The notes under the pieces were generated by a model that saw nothing but the letters and a program-made list of their open reading frames with translations, was not told the origin of the DNA and did not search any database. 64,000 nt of DNA from Eubacterium sp. (GTDB lineage: Bacteria > Bacillota > Clostridia > Lachnospirales > Lachnospiraceae), in assembly GCA_017514785.1 (NCBI GenBank), contig JAFWIO010000009.1, positions 31,089-95,088 on the forward strand. The letters run 5' to 3'. The position numbers were made by a program, and so were the translations under genes. Of the stretch, positions 8,630-16,134 are shown in pieces (position 1 is the first letter of the stretch; each line of letters opens with the position of its first letter).

Positions 8630-9262
8630 TTATTCTTCGTCGATGTCGTAAACAATGTAGCTTAAGTCTCCTTTGTTAGGCGAAGTGCTTACAACGTCGT
8701 CATCGTCTATCTTGCAATTGTCACTTATGTATTTGATATCACCATTTACTTGAACTTTGAAAGGTGTGTAAGTAACTAAGATGCAATCCTTCATCTTTTT
8801 AATATCTTTGGCAGTGGCTGTTTCTTTAGAATGAGGTTTTTTGAATGTGCCTTTTATTTCGCACTTATCATTATCCGAGATAGGCCCTACATAAAATCCC
8901 TCTGGTTCAAATCCAGCATAGTTATTCATATAGTTTTTGAAATCGTAAGTAGTTACGAAATCAAGAACAAGCCTTGCCTCTTTAGAGTTGGCTTTAAACT
9001 GTTCAACGGAACAAGCATCATCCACTGATGAATACTTACTCTTGTTAAAGTCTGCCACTTCTGTATCTATTTGTTGTTCAAGTTGGTCTTCGTTGTCGTA
9101 TTTCTTGTCAAATTTTTCGCATGATCCGTATGACACGGCACCGTCATCTTCTATATATATGCCGTTGTCTCCAGCGTTCAGTTCAATGTCTCCTAATGGA
9201 TTACATCCAACTAAACCTACCATCATTACTACTGCAACGATTCCCAATGCTAGTTTTCTCAT
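8630..9262 (-). CDS. Hypothetical lipoprotein
   Basis: A 210-aa protein of unknown function. I chose ATG 9262 because GGGAG precedes it and it starts directly with a lipoprotein signal (MRKLALGIVAVVMMVGLVGC, lipobox VGC). An in-frame ATG 10 codons upstream lacks a ribosome site. The mature part is acidic (ELNAGDNGIYIEDDGAV, DNEDQLEQQIDTEVADF) and has no domain I recognise. It should be anchored to the outer face of the membrane. It sits between recO and glyQS on the same strand; no terminator is seen on either side. Confidence 0.75.
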   Translation of the reverse strand: MRKLALGIVAVVMMVGLVGCNPLGDIELNAGDNGIYIEDDGAVSYGSCEKFDKKYDNEDQLEQQIDTEVADFNKSKYSSVDDACSVEQFKANSKEARLVLDFVTTYDFKNYMNNYAGFEPEGFYVGPISDNDKCEIKGTFKKPHSKETATAKDIKKMKDCILVTYTPFKVQVNGDIKYISDNCKIDDDDVVSTSPNKGDLSYIVYDIDEE

Positions 9263-9364
9263 TGTTTGCTCCCAAAATTTAATATTTATCACAAGTTATT
9301 CTATAAGAATTTTACTTGCTTTTCAATGTTTTTTAACCAATATTTACTATATTATAGTGTTTTT

Positions 9365-10096
9365 TTATAAAAATTCTAACGAATTGAATTTTTTGTCCAC
9401 TCGTTTTTCCACATAAGCGCCAATCACGTCATCTAGCTGTTTTAAAATGTCTTCTTTTACGTTGAACGCAAAAAGTTTGTTCATGGATGAAGTGACAATA
9501 TATTGAAGCGCATAGACTGTAGAAGCCTTAAGTTTTTTATCCTCCGGCAAAGTCTCATGACAATTCTCACATACTAGGCAATCGTGCGCTAGATCAAAGT
9601 AATCTAAGTTTTCTTTGCTGCCACATTTGCCGCAGGCAAAGACATCTGGGTATTCGCCATTTATTACTAGCATTTTGAATTCGTAAACTCTTCTTATTAG
9701 AGTGAGCGGAATTTCACTTTTTACCAAAGTCTTCATCGCCATATAGATTAGGTTTAGCATCTCTCCTGCTTCCAGACCTTCTTTGGCAAAGTAGTCTGCT
9801 AGTTCTAGGAAATACATTCCCATATACATTTTGTCGGGGTCTGTTAAATCGTTTGAAAAGTAGTCACTTATCTGGATGTTGTTTATGCTGTAAGCATTTC
9901 GACCTGGGTAAAGGGAAAATTTGCCAAACGCCATAGGCTGGCTGCCGGCTAGAAATGGGCTGTTAGGTTTTCTTGCGCCACGAGCAAAAGCAGACATCTT
10001 GCCAAACTCTTTTGTCAAAATGACTACTCTTTTATCATACTCTCCAATAGGCATTGAAGAGAGAACTATTCCCGTTACCTCTACTTTTTCTACCAT
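9365..10096 (-). CDS. recO: DNA repair protein RecO
   Basis: Recombination mediator that helps load RecA on SSB-coated DNA. The 243-aa length is normal. The N-terminal OB fold starts VEVTGIVLSSMPIGEYDKRVVILTKE, and the C-terminal helical domain has a zinc-finger-like CGKCGSKENLDYFDLAHDCLVCENC. Its ATG overlaps the era stop codon (TAATG), so translation is coupled. era-recO adjacency is common in Firmicutes. Confidence 0.95.
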   Translation of the reverse strand: MVEKVEVTGIVLSSMPIGEYDKRVVILTKEFGKMSAFARGARKPNSPFLAGSQPMAFGKFSLYPGRNAYSINNIQISDYFSNDLTDPDKMYMGMYFLELADYFAKEGLEAGEMLNLIYMAMKTLVKSEIPLTLIRRVYEFKMLVINGEYPDVFACGKCGSKENLDYFDLAHDCLVCENCHETLPEDKKLKASTVYALQYIVTSSMNKLFAFNVKEDILKQLDDVIGAYVEKRVDKKFNSLEFL

Positions 10097-11001
10097 TACT
10101 TATCTGTATATCCGTAGTTCTTCATCAAGAACTCACTGTCTCTCCAGTCTTTCTTTACTTTAACCCAGAGTTGAAGGTTTACTTTCATCTCCAACTGCTG
10201 CTCAATCTCATATCTAGCGTTTGAGCCAATCTTCTTAAGCATCGCGCCTTTCTTTCCTATAATAATGCCCTTGTGTGAATCCTTCTCGCAGATGATAGTC
10301 GCTTCTATATCTGTGATAGGGCCTTTCTTGGTCTCGCGCTCTTTCATAAGTTCAATAGTAACCGCGATTCCGTGTGGCACTTCTTCATTTAGTGCGTGAA
10401 GTGATTTCTCGCGTATAATCTCTGCCACAATTTGACGCATTGGCTGATCTGTTAGCGTATCCTCATCATAATACATAGGGCCTTCTGGCAAATTGTTTAG
10501 AATCTCTTCCACTATTGAATCTACATTTTCTCCACGCATAGCAGATGCTGGGATTATCTCTTTGAAATCATACGCATCTTTGTAGGTGTTTATTATTTCT
10601 GGCACTTCTTCTTTCTTTACCGAGTCAATCTTGTTTATAACAAGGATGACTGGGATGTTAGTGCTCTTTAGTTCTTCTATTATGTGCTTATCTCCAGGGC
10701 CCAACTTTTTGTCAGGCTCCACTAGCCAAAGAATGACATCGACTTCTTCAAAGGTCTTTTCTGCCACATTTACCATATACTCACCAAGCTTGTTCTTTGC
10801 CTTGTGAATGCCAGGTGTATCTAGAAAAACTATCTGACCCTCATCAGATGTGTAAACTGTCTGTATTCTGTTTCTTGTAGTCTGTGGCTTATTAGATGTG
10901 ATGGCAACCTTCTGTCCTATGATTTTGTTCATAAGTGTAGATTTTCCTACATTTGGTCTGCCAATCAATGCCACAAAACCTGATTTGAAATTTTCGTTCA
11001 T
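10096..11001 (-). CDS. era: GTPase Era
   Basis: Ribosome-assembly GTPase that binds the 3' end of 16S rRNA. The 301-aa protein shows G1 GRPNVGKST, G2 region NKPQTTRNRIQTVYT, G3 DTPGIHKAK, G4 NKID and G5 SAMRG, then a C-terminal KH domain (IICEKDSHKGIIIGKKGAMLKKIG). It lies 22 bp downstream of the M16C protease gene and overlaps recO by one base, forming a three-gene operon. Confidence 0.98.
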   Translation of the reverse strand: MNENFKSGFVALIGRPNVGKSTLMNKIIGQKVAITSNKPQTTRNRIQTVYTSDEGQIVFLDTPGIHKAKNKLGEYMVNVAEKTFEEVDVILWLVEPDKKLGPGDKHIIEELKSTNIPVILVINKIDSVKKEEVPEIINTYKDAYDFKEIIPASAMRGENVDSIVEEILNNLPEGPMYYDEDTLTDQPMRQIVAEIIREKSLHALNEEVPHGIAVTIELMKERETKKGPITDIEATIICEKDSHKGIIIGKKGAMLKKIGSNARYEIEQQLEMKVNLQLWVKVKKDWRDSEFLMKNYGYTDK

Positions 11002-11023
11002 ATCTTATCCTTTTTTATGTAAA

Positions 11024-13912
11024 CTAGATGTTTCTAATAGTTTTAAACATATCCTTGTTCTCTTCTATCGCGCTCTTCGAACCGATAACACAGATGTTTC
11101 CTTTGTCCATAGCTTCTCTGTAGCACTTTCCAAGTTTTCTGATATCTTCAAGCGATGTGTGAAGAAGTGCATATCTGTTCTTCTTTCTAGTCTCGTAATC
11201 ATTTCCTGTGATATACAAAATCAATTCTCTTGTCACTGCTTCGCCAGTAGTTAATGGTCTGTCCACTCCGCTTATCGCACCGATAATAAACTTTCGAAGT
11301 GTTCTCTCGTCTGCATCAAAGCTTTCAATATAATCAGCGGCATTTAAATATGTGTCGCTAGTAGATTTCAAGTTTGGATCTCTGTATGATGTGAAAATGA
11401 CATCGCCAAACTTTGAAACTCTATTCATACAACCATACGCTCCGCCTAGCACTCTGACATTATTCCACAAGTACTCTGTTCGCATAATGTTTGTAAGTGT
11501 GAAGAATGAACCGTCATAATCTCCGTCATACTTACCAGCTCTTGCTACGTACTGAACCTGACCAGGAGTGATAAATGCCTCGTTCTTCTGCTCTGGCTCG
11601 TACTCCCATGGGTCGTCATTCTCTGCTTTGTCAAACAAGTCTTCGACGAAGTCCTTTGATAGTTCTTTTATCTTTTCGAAAGACTCTTTGCTTCCGCCGT
11701 AGTTTACAATCACATTACCTTTTACAAAGAGATATTCTAAAGCGCCCTTTAAGTTGGCCGCGAACTCTTCTTTTTTCTCATCGTAGTTTTCAAGTATATC
11801 TGAGACAAAGTCGTAAAAACCAATACCCATTGCCTCGTCGCCCACGAACTCAGTCTTTGAATAGTAGCTCTGCGCTCTGTTGGCCGCAACTACGTGACCG
11901 CTTGTGAGAACAGTCTGGTATGTGGCAGCCTTTGCCTCCTCTAGTAAAACTTTCATTCTATCGTAATCATCAAACTTTGTAGTGTGGATGATTTCTTTTG
12001 CGTACTCGAATGGCTTTTCAATTTTGTCGTAGAACATCTTCGCGTGGATTTCTCCAGAGAATAGCATCTCTTCTGTCTTCTCATTTGTGTTAGAAGATGC
12101 CATAAAGAAGAACTCGCCCAAGTTTTTGTCAATCTCGGCATTTAAATCTTTGTAACTGTAGTTTGCTGTATCGAGTGCTCCAAAGAATGTTCTAAACAAC
12201 GCAATATAGTTTAGATACTTCTTAGGTATTTCACCAGAATTGCAAATGAAAATCAAATAGCCAATTCCGTTTGTGTTGATATCTGAGTGAAGGAATGTAA
12301 TTCCATCTTCCTCTGTAATCTCAGCCACAGTTTTCTTTGGCTCAGGATTGATATCTTCTATCTCAAGGATAGGGATAGTCTCTAGTTGCTCTTTAGTGGA
12401 AGGCTCTTCCTGGTAAGCCTTTAGAGCTTTTGTATCCTCGATTATTTTATTTATTTCTTCGTCACTCATGCTAGCTTTTTTCTTTGCTAGTTTTTCTTTT
12501 AGCGCATTTTCCTTCTCTGCAGTTAGTCCCTTCTTAGGAACCATTGTAACTAGTGAAGTGTGAGTGTTATCTATTAGATATTCTTTGATTATATTCTCAA
12601 AGTAATCAGTCTCCACATCTTGTTTTAGTTCTTCAAATACTTTATTTGTCTTAAGGGTGGCAAATGGGTCATTCTCATCATAAAGCCATGTACTCATAAG
12701 GTTAAGATCAAACATAAGTCCCTTTGGATATGGACCATAGTCCTGTTCCTTTTCTTCAAACTCGCGCTTGAAAAGATAAGCCTTTAGAACATCCTTTTCT
12801 AGGCCCTCTTTCACCACTTCTTTTAGTGTGTCGTCTATCACTTTGAGGAATTTTTCTTTGTCTTCCTTCTTCGCATACTTTGCAACAATCGAATAAACAG
12901 GCTGACGCACATCATTTTCATATGCTGATGAAATGTCTTTGCCGATACCTGCTTTAATCAAAGCCTCTTTTAGTTTGGCGCCAGGCATTTCCATTAGTGC
13001 ATATTCAATCGCGTGGATTGCAATGTTTAGTTTTACATCATTACTCTCGCCCACGACAAAGTTCTTTGAATAAATATAGTTTTCGTTTTCATTTTCTTCG
13101 TCGCCTATTGAATATTCATATTCAAAGTCGTTTTCTTTGGCGAAGGCCTTTTGAAGCGGAATGCTAGAATCGATTTCTAGGTAGTCGTACTTAGATAGAT
13201 ACTCTTTATCAATCCACTCTAAACGCTCCTTAACATCCATATCTCCGTATAGATAGATATAGCAGTTTGATGGATGATAATAGCGTCTATGAAAATCTAA
13301 ATAATTTTCGTATGTAAGATCAGGGATATTTACAGGGTCTCCACCGCTCTCGTTAAAGTAACCATTATCTGGGAATAGAGAAGTTAGAGTGATTCTATCA
13401 AGCACTCCATCAGCTGATGAGTAAACACCTTTCATCTCGCTGTAAACTATCCCGTTTATCTTTAGTTCATCTTCAGGATTTTCTAGTTCGTAGTGCCAGC
13501 CCTCCTGTTTAAAGATGTTTTCTTCCTTATATATGTTTGGATTAAAAACTGCATCCATATAAACGCTCATAAGATTTTTGAAATCTTGAGCGTTAGTACT
13601 GGCAACTGGATAGATAGTTTTGTCTGGGTAAGTCATTGCATTTAGGAATGTATTGAGTGAACCCTTTGCTAGTTCCATAAACGGATCTTTAATTGGGTAT
13701 TTCTCTGAACCACAAAGAACTGTGTGCTCGATTATATGTGGCACTCCTGTGCTGTCAGTAACAGGAGTTCTAAAGCCCACGCTAAAGACTTTGTTGTCAT
13801 CTTTGTTTTCAAACACTAAAACTCTAGCACCAGTTTTCTTGTGCTTATACAATGTTCCCAGTGAGTCTATCTCATCTATTTTCTCTTTTTTTATTACTTC
13901 ATATTGTTCCAT
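11024..13912 (-). CDS. M16C (presequence protease-like) zinc metallopeptidase
   Basis: Large 962-aa clamshell peptidase of the insulysin/PreP group that degrades unstructured peptides. The inverted zinc motif HIIEH is in VPHIIEHTVLCGSEKYP, and the third ligand region is EMKGVYSSADGV. The middle carries the M16C-associated linker (around TMVPKKGLTAEKENALKEKLAKKK), and the C-terminal half is the inactive M16 repeat. Without a signal peptide it should act in the cytosol. ATG 13912 follows GGAG. First gene of the operon with era and recO. Confidence 0.93.
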   Translation of the reverse strand: MEQYEVIKKEKIDEIDSLGTLYKHKKTGARVLVFENKDDNKVFSVGFRTPVTDSTGVPHIIEHTVLCGSEKYPIKDPFMELAKGSLNTFLNAMTYPDKTIYPVASTNAQDFKNLMSVYMDAVFNPNIYKEENIFKQEGWHYELENPEDELKINGIVYSEMKGVYSSADGVLDRITLTSLFPDNGYFNESGGDPVNIPDLTYENYLDFHRRYYHPSNCYIYLYGDMDVKERLEWIDKEYLSKYDYLEIDSSIPLQKAFAKENDFEYEYSIGDEENENENYIYSKNFVVGESNDVKLNIAIHAIEYALMEMPGAKLKEALIKAGIGKDISSAYENDVRQPVYSIVAKYAKKEDKEKFLKVIDDTLKEVVKEGLEKDVLKAYLFKREFEEKEQDYGPYPKGLMFDLNLMSTWLYDENDPFATLKTNKVFEELKQDVETDYFENIIKEYLIDNTHTSLVTMVPKKGLTAEKENALKEKLAKKKASMSDEEINKIIEDTKALKAYQEEPSTKEQLETIPILEIEDINPEPKKTVAEITEEDGITFLHSDINTNGIGYLIFICNSGEIPKKYLNYIALFRTFFGALDTANYSYKDLNAEIDKNLGEFFFMASSNTNEKTEEMLFSGEIHAKMFYDKIEKPFEYAKEIIHTTKFDDYDRMKVLLEEAKAATYQTVLTSGHVVAANRAQSYYSKTEFVGDEAMGIGFYDFVSDILENYDEKKEEFAANLKGALEYLFVKGNVIVNYGGSKESFEKIKELSKDFVEDLFDKAENDDPWEYEPEQKNEAFITPGQVQYVARAGKYDGDYDGSFFTLTNIMRTEYLWNNVRVLGGAYGCMNRVSKFGDVIFTSYRDPNLKSTSDTYLNAADYIESFDADERTLRKFIIGAISGVDRPLTTGEAVTRELILYITGNDYETRKKNRYALLHTSLEDIRKLGKCYREAMDKGNICVIGSKSAIEENKDMFKTIRNI

Positions 13913-13985
13913 AATATCTCCAAATATTTATATTTAACCTTATTCATTTTAACACAATCTAATAATAAATTCTCTACTTTCCACA

Positions 13986-14040
13986 AACAAAAAATGACGG
14001 AAGCTCACTTAAAATCGTTCGCTTTCCGTCATTTTTTGTT
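13986..14040 (-). terminator. Long hairpin downstream of bioY with conserved loop (copy H1)
   Basis: An 18/19-nt stem (13986-14003 and 14022-14040, one bulge) carries A/T-rich ends that give a T-run in both directions. The 18-nt loop, 14004-14021, reads CTCACTTAAAATCGTTCG on the plus strand. Nearly the same loop is found in the hairpins at 45398 and 52475 although the stems differ. It lies directly after the bioY stop. Confidence 0.85.
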
Positions 14041-14610
14041 TTAAACATTTAAGTATTTATTAACTTGTGTTGAAACTATTAAGGCCACTATAATTTTGGC
14101 AAGATCTGGAATTATAAATGGAATAACACAAGCGGAAATAGATGCTGCTAGTCCTAAATGCATTGGGTTAAACTGCCAAAACCAAATTGTTCCAAAGATG
14201 AAACATGCAATGTCACCTAGAACCATTCCAATTCCCAGATAAAGTGCTTTCATTTTATTATCTTTATCCTTAGATATGTTTTTGAAGATTCCGATTATTA
14301 TTACTGTAAGGATAAAGCCTAGAATGTATCCACCTGTCATTCCCGTCTCTGTGTTTGGAATGAATTTTACTATTCCAGATGAAAATTCTGAGAACACTGG
14401 CACTCCTACTATTCCAAGAAGTATATATACGATTATTGCTATTGTTCCTCGCTTTAGTCCGAGTACTCCACCTGTTACACAAACTGCAAATGTCTGTAGT
14501 GTGAACGGCACTGGCCCTAATGGGATTGTTATCCATGTGCACACAATGATTAGCGCTACAAATATTGCAATCATTGCCAAATCTCTAACTGATAATATTT
14601 TCTTTTCCAT
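14041..14610 (-). CDS. bioY: Biotin transporter BioY (ECF S component)
   Basis: Substrate-binding membrane subunit of an energy-coupling-factor transporter for biotin. The 189-aa protein has about six hydrophobic helices and the family signatures IPLGPVPFTLQTFAVCVTGGVLG and GIVGVPVFSEFSSG. ATG 14610 follows GAGG; a longer frame to 14673 would start within the operator. No ECF A/A'/T subunits are nearby, so it must use shared modules from elsewhere. No biotin synthesis genes are seen. Expression should be repressed by BirA through the operator at 14666-14698, which overlaps its -35 box. Confidence 0.95.
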   Translation of the reverse strand: MEKKILSVRDLAMIAIFVALIIVCTWITIPLGPVPFTLQTFAVCVTGGVLGLKRGTIAIIVYILLGIVGVPVFSEFSSGIVKFIPNTETGMTGGYILGFILTVIIIGIFKNISKDKDNKMKALYLGIGMVLGDIACFIFGTIWFWQFNPMHLGLAASISACVIPFIIPDLAKIIVALIVSTQVNKYLNV

Positions 14611-14644
14611 ATCTTTTTCCTCTTTTCTTTGTTTGCCAAAAGAT

Positions 14645-14673
14645 ATTTTAGTCCTACCACTTTCTATTGTCAA
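14645..14673 (-). promoter_or_regulatory. bioY promoter
   Basis: Minus-strand TTGACA (14668-14673), 17-bp spacer, TAAAAT (14645-14650). The -35 box lies inside the left half-site of the BirA operator. Confidence 0.8.
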
Positions 14674-14698
14674 CCTTATTTCTATTCAGGCTAACAAT
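14666..14698. promoter_or_regulatory. BirA operator
   Basis: Inverted half-sites ATTGTCAACC (14666-14675) and GGCTAACAAT (14689-14698) are separated by 13 bp. This agrees with the TTGTTAACC/GGTTAACAA type of site known for BirA in Firmicutes. It lies between bioY and birA and overlaps the -35 regions of both promoters. A second copy of the right half-site, CTAACAATT, follows in tandem (14701-14709). Confidence 0.8.
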
Positions 14699-14726
14699 TG
14701 CTAACAATTAAGTGATGTGCTATACT
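14698..14726 (+). promoter_or_regulatory. birA promoter
   Basis: TTGCTA (14698-14703), 17-bp spacer, extended -10 TGCTATACT with TATACT at 14721-14726. The expected transcription start, about 14733, coincides with the first base of the birA ATG, so the mRNA may be leaderless. Confidence 0.65.
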
Positions 14727-14732
14727 CTCGCT

Positions 14733-15707
14733 ATGAATGTTAAAGAGCAAGTTTTAAACCAACTAGAAAAGAATAAGGGAGAATACATTTCTGGCGGCAG
14801 CCTATCCGAGGATTTGGGTGTAAGTAGAAATGCTATTTGGAAAGCCATCCAAAGTTTGATTAAGGATGGTTATTTGATTGAGTCTAAATCTAGAAAAGGT
14901 TACCTTTTGCAAGAAGACAGCGATATATTATCTACTCAAAGTATAAGTAAATATTTAAAAAACGATTTAGATATAAAGGTTGTCCCTACTTGTTCTTCTA
15001 CTAACGATATGTTGGTGGATCTAGCGCACGATGGTGCGAAGGAAGGAACTGTGATTATATCCACAGAACAGACTAAGGGAAAAGGTAGAACTGGCAAGTC
15101 TTTCTACTCGCCAAAGGATACTGGAGTTTATATAAGTATACTTCTTCGCCCTGACACGTCGCCTGAGGATTCTTTGTACTTTACTACTATAGCTGCAGTG
15201 GCTACCGCCAAAGCAATAGAGAGTGTATCTGATAAGAAGGCTGACATTAAATGGGTGAATGACGTTTATATAGAAGGAAAAAAAGTTTGTGGCATTTTGA
15301 CAGAGGCTGCTCTTAGTATGGAGATGAACAAGTTAGATTACGCTGTGGTTGGAATAGGCATTAACATTACTCCGCCAAAGGGTGGTTTTCCTAAAGACAT
15401 AAAAAAAATTGCTACCACTGTTTTTGATAAAAAAGCTGATAGCAAAAATAAGACAAGTATTCTAGTAGCAAATCTACTCGACTACTATATGGATTACTAT
15501 AAATCAAATGATATGAAATCTCATTTGAAAGAATATATCAACCGCTCTAACATCATCGGCAAAAACATTGAAATTGAAAAAGAGAATATGAAAATAAGAG
15601 CTAGAGCGATTGACATTGATTCTAAATGTAGGTTGATTGTGAAGGATGAGCTAGGGAAAGAGCATACCCTATCTTATGGTGAAGTCTCCATAGACATCCA
15701 AGACTAA
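14733..15707 (+). CDS. birA: Bifunctional biotin ligase / biotin operon repressor BirA
   Basis: Attaches biotin to carboxyl-carrier proteins and, as the biotinyl-AMP-bound dimer, represses biotin genes. The 324-aa protein begins with a winged helix (NKGEYISGGSLSEDLGVSRNAIWKAI). The catalytic domain has STNDML, the adenylate loop TKGKGRTGKSF (family GRGRRGR), IKWVNDVYIEGKKVCGIL and AVVGIGIN. A short SH3-like C-terminal domain follows. The start is ATG 14733 because the strong extended -10 box ends six bases before it; an ATG at 14712 would lie upstream of the transcript. No Shine-Dalgarno is visible, consistent with a leaderless message. Divergent from bioY across the operator. Confidence 0.96.
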   Translation: MNVKEQVLNQLEKNKGEYISGGSLSEDLGVSRNAIWKAIQSLIKDGYLIESKSRKGYLLQEDSDILSTQSISKYLKNDLDIKVVPTCSSTNDMLVDLAHDGAKEGTVIISTEQTKGKGRTGKSFYSPKDTGVYISILLRPDTSPEDSLYFTTIAAVATAKAIESVSDKKADIKWVNDVYIEGKKVCGILTEAALSMEMNKLDYAVVGIGINITPPKGGFPKDIKKIATTVFDKKADSKNKTSILVANLLDYYMDYYKSNDMKSHLKEYINRSNIIGKNIEIEKENMKIRARAIDIDSKCRLIVKDELGKEHTLSYGEVSIDIQD

Positions 15708-15753
15708 TCAACTATATTTTTTCAAAATTAGTCTGCAAATAAAGGAAATCAAC

Positions 15754-16122
15754 CTACTCATAAATGGCACACTTTCTAACTGTAATAGTTTTTTCTCTGC
15801 CATTTACATATTTAAACGTCTCAGAGACTTTCACATCTAATAAGCCTTCTTTATAATTGACGCCCATTACTTTGACGGAAATTTTTCCGTCACTTTTTAT
15901 ATTGTAGGAAACTACATTTATAAAATGAGCAACCATTTCTTTGTCGGAGGTGATATCCGTCTGGCCATCTGCATGAGAGGCTTTGACGGTTTGCTTCACT
16001 GCCCCAGACACAGCTTTTTCCAATTCATCTTGTCTGGAAGCGCGACTCTGCTCCGACAAAAGTGTTAAACTAATCAAAGTAACTATAACTGCTATTCCAA
16101 TGATTGTAATAAATTGTTTCAT
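15754..16122 (-). CDS. TadE-like pilin-associated membrane protein
   Basis: A 122-aa protein at the 3' end of the tad-like operon. It has one N-terminal hydrophobic helix (FITIIGIAVIVTLISLTLL), then a charged helix (ASRQDELEKAVSGAVKQTVK) and a C-terminal beta region (ISVKVMGVNYKEGLLDVKVSETFKYVNG). This layout matches TadE/minor pilin-like proteins of clostridial tad loci. No peptidase cleavage motif is obvious. The ribosome site is weak (GGGGAA), so it may depend on translation of the beta-helix gene 12 bp upstream. Function inferred from context only. Confidence 0.6.
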   Translation of the reverse strand: MKQFITIIGIAVIVTLISLTLLSEQSRASRQDELEKAVSGAVKQTVKASHADGQTDITSDKEMVAHFINVVSYNIKSDGKISVKVMGVNYKEGLLDVKVSETFKYVNGREKTITVRKCAIYE

Positions 16123-16134
16123 CTCGATTCCCCA

